Origin: Bacillota bacterium
Lineage (GTDB): Bacteria; Bacillota; Clostridia; Lachnospirales; Cellulosilyticaceae
NCBI GenBank assembly: GCA_023436395.1
Contig: JAEZJJ010000032.1
Location: 1 to 28,085, forward strand
DNA length: 28,085 nucleotides
Reading direction: 5' to 3'
Shown here: piece by piece, positions 1 to 7,251 of the stretch
Numbering within the stretch: the stretch's first letter is position 1
Layout of the letters: each line of letters starts with the position of its first letter
Position numbers and translations under genes: made by a program
The notes under the pieces: model-generated
Databases searched by the model: none
Told to the model about the DNA's origin: nothing
The model's input: only the letters and a program-made list of their open reading frames with translations

Positions 1-144
1 ATCTTACTCTTCTCAGCGTGTAGTGCCTATATTAGTTACTTAATCAATAAGAAAAAGGAAGAAAAGAGTGTACTAGAAGAGAAAAGAGATACAAACGAAT
101 TAAATAAAGATAAGAAACAAAAAGTAGAAGGAGGAATGCAATGA
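1..144 (+). CDS. ABC transporter permease, C-terminal end (partial at window edge)
   Basis: An open frame enters from the left edge and ends at TGA 142-144. Its 47 visible residues begin with a short hydrophobic stretch (ILLFSACSAY) followed by a long Lys/Glu-rich tail, as expected for the cytosolic end of a membrane permease. The stop overlaps the next gene's start in an ATGA arrangement, which implies translational coupling. Because the next gene is a BmpD/YufQ-type permease, this is most likely the partner BmpC/YufP-type permease of the same importer. The identification rests mainly on context, since the domain itself lies outside the window. Confidence 0.6.
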   Translation: MLLFSACSAYISYLINKKKEEKSVLEEKRDTNELNKDKKQKVEGGMQ

Positions 145-1106
145 TGGATACTGTGATTATTGATGGGTTAGCCTTTGCTCTACCTCTTTTTATTATTGGA
201 ATCGGGGGAATTTATAGTGAACGAAGTGGGATTACTAATCTTGCCCTTGAAGGACTACTTGGATTTGGTGCTTTTATAGGGGCCATGGTAATCACAATAT
301 TGACTAGCAAAGGTAGTGCTATGAGCGGGGATCGTTTATTTTTTATAGCCCTTCTTTTCTCTATAATAGGTGGTGGACTTTATGCTATGCTTCACGGGTT
401 ACTTTGTGTAAGATTTAAAGCCAATCAAGTCATCAGCGGGGTAGTGATTAATATTTTGGCTACAGCACTAACAACCTTCTTTACCAGTCAGCTCAATGCT
501 AGTTTATTTGGGAAACCTTCTAATAAATTGCAATTAGGTGTATGTAGTAAATTTACAGTGCCAGGATTATCTAATATTCCTATAATTGGTGCAGTTTTTA
601 AAGATGTGTATTTATTCATTCCTATGATTATAGTCGTAGCAGTAATAGCTTGGTATGTCCTTTATAAATCACGTTTTGGCCTTAGAATAAGAGCTTGTGG
701 AGATAATCCTCATGCAGTAGATGCAGCTGGAGTTAATGTAGGACGTGTACGTTTTATTGCAGTTATGATTTCCGGTGCATTAGCAGGCATGGGAGGAATT
801 TGCTTTGCCTATTCTATTTCAGCAAGTTACTCACCAAGTATTTATGCAGGGTATGGCTATCTAGCTATTGCTGCCCTGATTTTTGGGAACTGGCGCATTA
901 TGCCAACTTTAGGTGCTTGTCTCTTATTTGGTTTTGCAAGGGCAGGGGGATATAAGTTAGCACAAATACTAGAGCTTCCAAGTGCTTATACAGATTTGAT
1001 TATGATTTTACCTTATTTATTAACATTACTTCTACTTGTGTTTTTCTCGGGTTCTAATAGAGCGCCAAGGGCTTTAGGAGAAATATATGATAAAGGAAAA
1101 CGCTAA
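141..1106 (+). CDS. Nucleoside/simple-sugar-type ABC transporter permease (BmpD/YufQ family)
   Basis: This 321-residue polytopic membrane protein belongs to the branched-chain/sugar-type permease superfamily (BPD_transp_2). The N-terminal segment has the family hallmark GIYSERSGITNLALEG (about residues 22-37), and about eight to nine hydrophobic segments follow. A cytoplasmic loop near 175-205 (SRFGLRIRACGDNPHAVDAAG) is typical of this family's coupling loop. In B. subtilis the equivalent pair (YufP/YufQ, NupPQ) works with an ATPase and a Bmp-type lipoprotein to import nucleosides, and that substrate is inferred here. The start at 141 has GGAGGA at 130-135, and ATG 144 is a possible alternative. 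It overlaps the upstream permease by four bases and is followed by a strong terminator, so it is the last gene of its operon. Confidence 0.85.
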   Translation: MMDTVIIDGLAFALPLFIIGIGGIYSERSGITNLALEGLLGFGAFIGAMVITILTSKGSAMSGDRLFFIALLFSIIGGGLYAMLHGLLCVRFKANQVISGVVINILATALTTFFTSQLNASLFGKPSNKLQLGVCSKFTVPGLSNIPIIGAVFKDVYLFIPMIIVVAVIAWYVLYKSRFGLRIRACGDNPHAVDAAGVNVGRVRFIAVMISGALAGMGGICFAYSISASYSPSIYAGYGYLAIAALIFGNWRIMPTLGACLLFGFARAGGYKLAQILELPSAYTDLIMILPYLLTLLLLVFFSGSNRAPRALGEIYDKGKR

Positions 1107-1110
1107 AGAA

Positions 1111-1147
1111 GGGATAAGATTGCCTAGGTAGGTAATCTTATCCCTTT
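1111..1147 (+). terminator. Rho-independent terminator of the ABC importer operon
   Basis: The arms GGGATAAGATTGCC (1111-1124) and GGTAATCTTATCCC (1131-1144) form a 14-bp stem with one G-T pair and a 6-nt loop, followed by TTTAATAATTATTT. It starts four bases after the permease stop and sits between converging genes. The T-rich side favours the plus strand. Confidence 0.9.
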
Positions 1148-1152
1148 AATAA

Positions 1153-2385
1153 TTATTTCAGTACATGTAGGAGGTTTGCCATCCATTTGGTAGTACTTGC
1201 TTGAAGAAGTAGAGTAATTAAGATGGCCATAAATACCACAGATGAAATCATTTCATAACCAGGGATTTTCATAGAAGCTACAATGCCTGATAGTGCAGCG
1301 GGAATAACCCCTGTTTCTCGGACCCACATCATAAAGAGCCGTTCATTTCTGGTCCATGCTGCCTTTCTATCAGGTAAGGTGCATAGGAGTACCACGAGAG
1401 GCCTTGCAACAAACATGAGGATCAGTACAATAACAAGGGCTTTTGGTGCATAGGCAATGAGTGATTGAAGATCAACCCGGGTTCCTAATACGATAAAGAT
1501 TGCCATGCGGGAAAGGGTAGAAATGTTCTCTCTAAAGTGGACGGCAGAAATGAAGCTTTCCTCAGGCGCCCATAGACCAAACTGCTTTTTATTGCCTGAA
1601 ATAAGACCTGCAATAAATACAGACATATAACCACTGCCATACAGCCGGTCAGCTAGTTCATAAGCAAGTAAAACACTTAATACAGAGATAATAGGACCAA
1701 ACTCACGAAAGATACCATAGCGTTTATCAGAAGAAACAAGTTCAGAGCCAAAGCCTATCACTACTCCAACAAGGGTGCCTACAACAACCATAATAAGAAG
1801 CTGCAATAAACTTCTGCTAAAAGTGAATTCACCAGAAGTAATAATAGAAAGTAAAGTGGTTACTAAAATAGCACCTACAGCATCATTAAAGGCAGACTCA
1901 CTAATAATGGTCTGTTTCAGTTTATTAATAATACTGACTTGATCAAAGACGGGAATCAAACTGGCAGGGTCTGTGGAAGCGATAATAGCACCTAATAAGA
2001 GACAGATATTAAGAGGTGTACCAAATATGAAATAAACCCCTAAAGCAACGACAGTCATGGAGATGATAACCCCTAAGGTGACTAATAACCCTACAGTTAT
2101 TTTCACCTGACCTAGGACTTTGAGCTTGATTTCTCTTCCCCCTTCATAAAGGATAAAGGCAGAGCCAAAAGTTAAGATCAGCTCATTTGCTGTGGGGAAG
2201 GAAGTGAGATTAATAATATTAAAGAAGAGAGGTCCTGCTAGAATGCCAAAGAGTAAGTAAATAACTACATCAGGAATTCTAATTTTTTCACTTAACCAAC
2301 CACCAATTATACCTACTATACCAATACCGCCCAATATTAAAAGAAGTTCATTGGCACTAATAGCTGCTACATTTAATTCTTCCAT
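1153..2385 (-). CDS. Na+(K+)/H+ antiporter, CPA1 family (NhaP-like)
   Basis: This 410-residue integral membrane protein has about 12 hydrophobic segments and no long C-terminal regulatory domain. It exchanges monovalent cations for protons across the cytoplasmic membrane (family knowledge). The CPA1 signatures are visible: ASTDPASLIPVF around residues 136-147, equivalent to the ATDP motif of the unwound helix, and ESAFNDAVG at 163-171, equivalent to the ESxFNDxxA motif with N167/D168. The N-terminus (LSEKIRIPDVVIYLLFGILAGP) is typical of the family. Minus-strand GAGGT lies 6 nt upstream of the ATG. It is monocistronic and converges on the importer operon. Whether it moves Na+ or K+ cannot be read from the sequence. 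Confidence 0.88.
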   Translation of the reverse strand: MEELNVAAISANELLLILGGIGIVGIIGGWLSEKIRIPDVVIYLLFGILAGPLFFNIINLTSFPTANELILTFGSAFILYEGGREIKLKVLGQVKITVGLLVTLGVIISMTVVALGVYFIFGTPLNICLLLGAIIASTDPASLIPVFDQVSIINKLKQTIISESAFNDAVGAILVTTLLSIITSGEFTFSRSLLQLLIMVVVGTLVGVVIGFGSELVSSDKRYGIFREFGPIISVLSVLLAYELADRLYGSGYMSVFIAGLISGNKKQFGLWAPEESFISAVHFRENISTLSRMAIFIVLGTRVDLQSLIAYAPKALVIVLILMFVARPLVVLLCTLPDRKAAWTRNERLFMMWVRETGVIPAALSGIVASMKIPGYEMISSVVFMAILITLLLQASTTKWMANLLHVLK

Positions 2386-2535
2386 GTTAGTACCTCACTG
2401 AATGAATTAGTTATGTCCAATACGACACATACTTTGGGTTAGTTTTTTCATTTTAGTAGAAATATATTCTTTATTTAACAGTTCGTTTTCCGTGGCGCTA
2501 CACAAAGGGCAAAGGTTTAAATTTGTTTTTAAGTA

Positions 2536-2564
2536 TTTATCGTATATTCTAATTAATGTATAAT
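2536..2564 (+). promoter_or_regulatory. Possible sigma-A promoter for the amidase gene
   Basis: A perfect TATAAT lies at 2559-2564. The hexamer 17 nt upstream (TTTATC, 2536-2541) matches TTGACA poorly. It lies about 50 nt before the amidase start in the 2386-2604 divergent region, which must also hold the antiporter promoter on the other strand. Confidence 0.4.
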
Positions 2565-2616
2565 ATTTCTTATACTTGGAATAACGATTAAAAGATAAGA
2601 AGAAATGAGGAGAAAA

Positions 2617-3645
2617 ATGAAGGTAAAAAAGAAGTTGATTGGAATTGTATTAGGCCTCACACTTTTTACAAGCACCCTAAGCGCAGCGCCACTTAAATGT
2701 TTAAATCAAAATAATACGAGTCTCGTCCCCTTACGCATCGTAAGTGAAGAATTGGGGGCAAAAGTAGATTTTAATAAGGAAGATCAAAGAATTATAGTAA
2801 GTTATAAAGACACTACTATTAAGGCGACTATAGGAAGCAAAATGTGTACCGTAAATGGGGTGAAAAGAGAACTACAAGCGGCGCCTCAAGCTTCAAATGG
2901 GACAACCTATGTGCCGATTCGCTTTATTGGAGAAGCTTTAGGTGGAAAGGTAGATTATCAAAATGGCACACTTAAAGTAAGTTTAGGAGATAAGCATAGA
3001 GAATGGGAACTAGAGCAAAAAAAGGTAGTTGTTATAGACCCAGGACATCAATTAAGGGGAAATAATGAGAAAGAACCTATAGGGCCAGGTTCTAAAACAA
3101 CTAAAGCCAAAGTATCTTCAGGAACAGCAGGTGCTACAAGTGGTTTAAAGGAATACGAACTTAATCTAATTGTATCCAAGGCACTAAAAGAAGAGCTAAT
3201 AGCTAGAGGCTATGAAGTGTATTTGACCAGAGAAACCCATGATGTCAATCTAAGTAATAAGGAAAGAGCAGATAAGGCAAAGGCGTTAGGTGGGGACATT
3301 TTCATTCGTATTCACGCTAATGGTGATAATAATAAATCCATTTCAGGGATTATGACCCTTAGCCCCACAGAGAAAAGTCCTTATATTCCAAATCTCTATA
3401 AAGATAGTAGGCGTTTATCACAGCTCATATTAGATCATATGTTAGAGACTACAGGGGCTAAGAGTAAAGGTGTATGGGAAACAGACACCATGAGTGGTAT
3501 CAACTGGGCTCAGATGCCTGTGACTATTGTGGAAATGGGTTATATGAGTAATGCTAAGGAAGATGCCCTAATGGCTACTAAAGCTTATCAAACGAAAATA
3601 GTTCAAGGCATAGCCAATGGGGTAGATGCTTATTTTAAAGAATAA
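2617..3645 (+). CDS. Secreted N-acetylmuramoyl-L-alanine amidase with copper-amine-oxidase-like N-terminal domain
   Basis: This zinc amidase cuts the bond between MurNAc and the stem-peptide L-alanine in peptidoglycan. From the ATG at 2617 it has 342 residues. A signal peptide (KKK, then a hydrophobic stretch, cleavage near SAAP at 22-25) is followed by a Cu_amine_oxidN1-type domain (about 28-125), with its repeated VPLRIVSEELG and VPIRFIGEALGG motifs, and then an Amidase_3 catalytic domain (about 136-340). Catalytic/zinc residues visible are H144 (IDPGH), E181, H233 (RIHAN) and E306 (IVEMGY). GAGG at 2607-2610 lies 6 nt before ATG 2617. The upstream ATG at 2605 would swallow that site, so 2617 is preferred. 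I found no clear terminator downstream. The N-terminal domain is thought to bind the cell wall rather than copper. Confidence 0.9.
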   Translation: MKVKKKLIGIVLGLTLFTSTLSAAPLKCLNQNNTSLVPLRIVSEELGAKVDFNKEDQRIIVSYKDTTIKATIGSKMCTVNGVKRELQAAPQASNGTTYVPIRFIGEALGGKVDYQNGTLKVSLGDKHREWELEQKKVVVIDPGHQLRGNNEKEPIGPGSKTTKAKVSSGTAGATSGLKEYELNLIVSKALKEELIARGYEVYLTRETHDVNLSNKERADKAKALGGDIFIRIHANGDNNKSISGIMTLSPTEKSPYIPNLYKDSRRLSQLILDHMLETTGAKSKGVWETDTMSGINWAQMPVTIVEMGYMSNAKEDALMATKAYQTKIVQGIANGVDAYFKE

Positions 3646-3695
3646 GTAAAACAAGAGTGTAGTACATAGATATATTAAAAAGATTTAAATTAGGC

Positions 3696-3701
3696 TATAA
3701 T
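3696..3701 (+). promoter_or_regulatory. Possible -10 element upstream of the HipA-like gene
   Basis: A perfect TATAAT at 3696-3701 lies 74 nt upstream of the start codon. No good -35 hexamer sits at 16-18 nt, so this is weak support for an independent promoter. Confidence 0.3.
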
Positions 3702-3774
3702 AGAGATACAGTATACAGATCTATTAGAGCAGATTATAAGTAATGAGATCACACAATAAGAGAGGAGGGACGCT

Positions 3775-4875
3775 ATGAGATATATTTTACTAAGCAAAAA
3801 TTACATGCTTTTAGAATTTAATTTAAAAGGAACCTTGGTAGATGAATTACGCCTATTAGGTCATACAGAGCTTTTGCCAGAGATTCTAAAGAGTGGAAAA
3901 GAAGCGGCCCTTCAACATTGGCTAGGGACTAGAGGAATAGATACCACTAGAACAAATGCCAGAGTATTATTAAATGAACTAAAGTTAAAGAGTGACCGTG
4001 TAAGTGCTGTAGTCTTTAACAAAGGTTTGAACATGACAGACTGCTATTGGATCAAAGATACTTACAAGGATGAAGAGATTACTTTTGAGGATATAAGCTT
4101 ATATAGGAAAGAGAATATCAAAAGTATTTCGGCTCTATCCATTAGTGGACGAGGAGCAAAAGTGCCGACTAGTATCAATCATGAGATTACCAACATCGGT
4201 TCCTTTAACAAAGCTTGGATTAAGGAAGAGAGTGCATGGTGGCTTTATAAGACAGGAAGTGTCTATAACAATTATGCGGAGTTATTTACCTTTTATTTAG
4301 GTAAAAGGTTAGGACTTAAAATGGCAATTTATAAATATGGGATTAATCAAGAGGTAAATGCTCAAGAGCCTTTAATAGCTTCTCTTAATTTTACTAATGA
4401 AGAGTATATGCTAGAGCACTATGACTCTTTTAGATACCGTTTTGATGACGTGGAGTTAGAGGATGATGAAGTGATTATCCATAATCTAAAACAAGTGGGA
4501 CTTCAAAAGGATTATGAAGAAATGTTAATGTTAGATGCAATAGTAGCCAATACTGACCGCCATGAATTTAACTTTGGGGTACTGAAGAAAGTAGAAACAG
4601 GTGAAGTGGTAGGCTTTGCACCCTACTTTGACCACAACTTGGGATTCAATGCTCACCTTAATACAGGGGAAAATATAGGTTTAGGACTGTATAAGCTTTG
4701 CAAAAGCACTATAGGCACAGAATCTATGAGGGATTTTCTTAAAGCCATTAGCATCAAAGACATTTATGAAATTGATGAAAAGGTAAGAAAGGTATTAGGA
4801 ACACAGGGAGATTTTACCTTTGTAATAGATTACTTTAAAGTCATATTTGAGGATTTAAAAATAGCGATGACCTAA
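3775..4875 (+). CDS. HipA-like serine/threonine kinase-fold protein, orphan
   Basis: This 366-residue protein has a C-terminal HipA-type kinase domain. The catalytic loop reads VANTDRHEFNFGVL (about 257-270, candidate catalytic D261 and metal-binding N266). The metal-binding motif is PYFDHNLGF (283-291, D286), matching the (N)DRHxxN and DxD/N motifs of HipA_C proteins. The first ~130 residues match no domain I recognise and do not look like the canonical HipA N1 domain. HipA kinases phosphorylate aminoacyl-tRNA synthetases or other proteins, and the substrate here is unknown. No HipB-like helix-turn-helix antitoxin is adjacent, so it is not an obvious toxin-antitoxin pair. GGAGGG lies 5 nt before the ATG. 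The stop codon lies inside the terminator stem. Confidence 0.72.
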   Translation: MRYILLSKNYMLLEFNLKGTLVDELRLLGHTELLPEILKSGKEAALQHWLGTRGIDTTRTNARVLLNELKLKSDRVSAVVFNKGLNMTDCYWIKDTYKDEEITFEDISLYRKENIKSISALSISGRGAKVPTSINHEITNIGSFNKAWIKEESAWWLYKTGSVYNNYAELFTFYLGKRLGLKMAIYKYGINQEVNAQEPLIASLNFTNEEYMLEHYDSFRYRFDDVELEDDEVIIHNLKQVGLQKDYEEMLMLDAIVANTDRHEFNFGVLKKVETGEVVGFAPYFDHNLGFNAHLNTGENIGLGLYKLCKSTIGTESMRDFLKAISIKDIYEIDEKVRKVLGTQGDFTFVIDYFKVIFEDLKIAMT

Positions 4876-4896
4876 GAGAAGGTTATCGCTATTTTT
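4861..4896 (+). terminator. Terminator overlapping the end of the HipA-like gene
   Basis: The arms ATAGCGATGACCT and AGGTTATCGCTAT form a 13-bp stem with one G-T pair and a 6-nt loop, followed by TTTTT. The last codons and the stop (4873-4875) lie in the left arm and loop, so ribosomes finishing translation would cover the hairpin. Confidence 0.88.
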
Positions 4897-5045
4897 ATAT
4901 TATAATCAAAACTTTTTGTTTAGTACTAAGTTATAGAAGCACTCTAATAATCTAAATTTTGTTATAGGTAATTGGAATATAATTACAAGAATGTAAACAG
5001 TAAATGAACAATTACCCTTAAAATAATAACTTTCCGTAAATGATA

Positions 5046-5074
5046 TTGAATCTCAATAACCCTTCGTGTATAAT
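5046..5074 (+). promoter_or_regulatory. Sigma-A promoter of the hydrogenase-like/ABC importer operon
   Basis: TTGAAT (5046-5051), a 17-nt spacer and TATAAT (5069-5074) form a near-consensus promoter. A short hairpin (TCCTTT, loop ATG, AAAGGA at 5083-5097) lies just after the expected transcription start. The leader is about 65 nt to the preferred start codon at 5144. The rest of the 247-bp gap is AT-rich with no other clear signal. Confidence 0.75.
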
Positions 5075-5143
5075 AGGCGATGTCCTTTATGAAAGGATAT
5101 TTAATAATCAACTGAAGTATGAATGATTAGAGACGAGGAACGT

Positions 5144-5770
5144 ATGAAATATATATTTATAAATCCTGTGGTAGCACAGATGTACATGAAAGAAAGTTTA
5201 GATCAAGTGTTGCTTCAAAATGGATACCAAAGAGTAGAAGTAGAGAAGGATTGGCATCAAATTGTGAAGGGAAAATATCAAGAAGTGCTTCAAGAAACTT
5301 CTGGTACTATTTTAGATAGACGTTGTCCTAAAGCTTTAGAGACAGTGATGCCTTATTTTAATAAAGAAGAAATGGTGGTACCTTCTATCGAGCCAATCTT
5401 AATTCACTGTGCTATGGAGTTAGCAAGTAGAGAAGACTTAAAAGACGCACCAAAGGTGATCACTACACCTTGTGAGAGTTTAGCGTCTCATGGTAATGGA
5501 TTAGCATTAGAAAATACAACTTTTGTGAGCTGGAAGACTTTTATGAAAGGCTTAGAAGGGCATGAAAGCCTTCAAGTGAAACAATTAGAAGCAAGTCCTA
5601 TTCCACCAGGTTACTTTGAATCCTTAGAGAGCAAGGTAAGTAGTCTCTCTGGTGAAGAGAACCTTACAGCGTATTTTGAAGCAAAGAAATATAGAGAAGA
5701 CCAAATTGTAGAAATGCTTTATTGCCATAGAGGATGCAATAATGGAGATGGAGTGTTAATGAATGAATAA
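5144..5770 (+). CDS. Truncated [FeFe]-hydrogenase-like (Fe_hyd_lg_C-like) protein, function unknown
   Basis: From ATG 5144 this is a 208-residue soluble protein. GAGG lies 5 nt upstream of that ATG. The in-frame ATG at 5123 has no good site. The sequence follows the order of H-cluster motifs of [FeFe] hydrogenases. RRCPKALETVMPYF (C61) resembles the TSCCPxWV...P region, VITTPCESL (C110) resembles the MPCTAKK region, and EMLYCHRGCNNGDG (C194, C198) resembles EVMACPGGCINGGG. The C-x3-C spacing is kept. The middle block with GATGGVMEAALR is missing, and there are no N-terminal ferredoxin domains (true enzymes have at least 350 residues in this domain). It probably binds an Fe-S cluster but is unlikely to be a working hydrogenase. 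It overlaps the permease gene by 8 nt, so it is coupled to the importer. Confidence 0.55.
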   Translation: MKYIFINPVVAQMYMKESLDQVLLQNGYQRVEVEKDWHQIVKGKYQEVLQETSGTILDRRCPKALETVMPYFNKEEMVVPSIEPILIHCAMELASREDLKDAPKVITTPCESLASHGNGLALENTTFVSWKTFMKGLEGHESLQVKQLEASPIPPGYFESLESKVSSLSGEENLTAYFEAKKYREDQIVEMLYCHRGCNNGDGVLMNE

Positions 5771-6527
5771 AAGTAAGGTGATTAAGACCTCCATTTCAGT
5801 AAGCGTTCTCCTTTTAGTATGGTATGTAGTGGCGAAGATGGGGGTAGTAAGCACTTATATTTTACCTTCTCCTCAAAAAGTGTTTAATAGCTTTGTGAAG
5901 ATGGTACAGACAGGTGAGATTTTCGAAGATATCTGCATTAGTTACGTAAGGGTACTAAAAGGTTTCTTCATTGCCACCTTATCAGCCTTTGTATTCGCCA
6001 TGATAAGAGTCGTTTTACCGAAGTGGAATGATTATTATGAGAGCATTATTCAGTTTTTAAAGAATGTCCCACCACTGAGTTTAATTTCCCTTTTAATCTT
6101 ATGGTTTGGCATTGGTGAGACCACTAAGATTGGAATCATTGTATTAACCTCATTTTTTCCAATCTACTTAAATACAGTAAAAGGTTTTACAAGTTGCGAC
6201 CAAAAGCTTCTAGAAGTAGGAGAAATCTATGGTTACTCAAAAACTAGTAGCTTCTTTAAAATCAGACTGCCTTATGCTATATCAGATATTTTAGTAGGGA
6301 TGCGAGTTGGTTTAGGCTATAGCTGGCGTGCTATTATTAGTGCAGAAATGATTGCAGCTTCAGCAGGGCTTGGTCATATGATTTTATTTGCCCAACAAAT
6401 GTCTCGCACAGATAAGGTTATTGTGGGCATATTGGTTATTGGTGTAGTGGGCTATCTCACAGATAGACTGTTTGCACTGATTATTGATAAGACTTTGAAA
6501 GGGTCAGAGAACAATGGATGGGATTAA
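5763..6527 (+). CDS. NitT/TauT-type ABC transporter permease (SsuC/TauC family)
   Basis: This 254-residue membrane protein has about six hydrophobic segments and the BPD_transp_1 fold. The EAA-like coupling loop (EVGEIYGYSKTSSFFKIRLP, about 152-171) is followed by GMRVGLGYSWRAIISAEMI (180-198), which is strongly typical of the SsuC/TauC/NrtB group that imports sulfonates, taurine, nitrate, bicarbonate or thiamine precursors. Its ATG lies inside the end of the upstream gene (8-nt overlap), and its own last 14 bases overlap the ATPase gene. This gives a tightly coupled permease-ATPase unit. The family alone does not tell the substrate. Confidence 0.9.
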   Translation: MNKSKVIKTSISVSVLLLVWYVVAKMGVVSTYILPSPQKVFNSFVKMVQTGEIFEDICISYVRVLKGFFIATLSAFVFAMIRVVLPKWNDYYESIIQFLKNVPPLSLISLLILWFGIGETTKIGIIVLTSFFPIYLNTVKGFTSCDQKLLEVGEIYGYSKTSSFFKIRLPYAISDILVGMRVGLGYSWRAIISAEMIAASAGLGHMILFAQQMSRTDKVIVGILVIGVVGYLTDRLFALIIDKTLKGSENNGWD

Positions 6528-7233
6528 TTTAGTAAAGGTAAGTAAGACATATATAGTAGATAAAGAGCCAGTGAAAGTACTGGAGGATATCGATTTAAAT
6601 ATACCCGCTCATAAAATCACTGTCATTTTAGGGCGAAGTGGCTGTGGCAAAACCACCTTACTCAGACTTGTAGCAGGGCTAGAAAGTTTCGAGCAAGGGG
6701 AAGTAAATAGCGAGGATGTGAATAGAAAAGCTTATGTTTTTCAAGAAGACCGCTTAATGCCATGGTTAGATGTGAAAAAGAATATTGCCTTTGGCTTAAA
6801 AAAGAAAGAAATCAATCCTGAAAAACTTGATGATATTATTGAAATGGTAGGGCTTAAGAAATTTGAAACTGCCTACCCCAGTCAGTTGTCAGGGGGGATG
6901 AGACAAAGAGTCTCTATTGCAAGAGCCTTTGCCTATGACCCAGACTTTATTATGATGGATGAACCTTTTTCAGCCTTGGACTTTTTTACAAGGGAACAAA
7001 TGCAAAAGGAATTATTAAAGATTCATCAGCGTACAAACTGTTCCATTTTATTTGTAACACATAGTATTGATGAAGCGCTGATGTTAGGGGACAAAATTGT
7101 GATCCTAGAAAAAGGGTGTATTAAATCCCAATACCTCATAGAGGAAAAAAATGAAGAGAGAAATTTATTAGACGATAAATTTTTAGACTTAAAGAAACAA
7201 ATTATAGAAGATTTAAAAATGAAAGAAGTATAG
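6514..7233 (+). CDS. NitT/TauT-type ABC transporter ATP-binding protein (SsuB/TauB family)
   Basis: This 239-residue ATPase powers the adjacent permease. The motifs are in order: Walker A GRSGCGKTT (40-48), Q-loop VFQEDRLMPW (75-84, Q77), signature LSGGMRQR (125-132), Walker B FIMMDEP (145-151), D-loop SALD and the switch histidine VTH (H183). The EDRLMPW sequence after the Q-loop glutamine is characteristic of the nitrate/sulfonate/taurine group. The gene overlaps the permease end by 14 nt and is followed 18 nt later by the substrate-binding lipoprotein gene. Confidence 0.92.
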   Translation: MDGINLVKVSKTYIVDKEPVKVLEDIDLNIPAHKITVILGRSGCGKTTLLRLVAGLESFEQGEVNSEDVNRKAYVFQEDRLMPWLDVKKNIAFGLKKKEINPEKLDDIIEMVGLKKFETAYPSQLSGGMRQRVSIARAFAYDPDFIMMDEPFSALDFFTREQMQKELLKIHQRTNCSILFVTHSIDEALMLGDKIVILEKGCIKSQYLIEEKNEERNLLDDKFLDLKKQIIEDLKMKEV

Positions 7234-7251
7234 ACAGACGGAGGAAACAAG

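Noticed and set aside
5144..5770. Functional [FeFe] hydrogenase
   Set aside because: The protein is far too short, lacks the middle catalytic block and ferredoxin domains, and no hydE/F/G genes are in the window.
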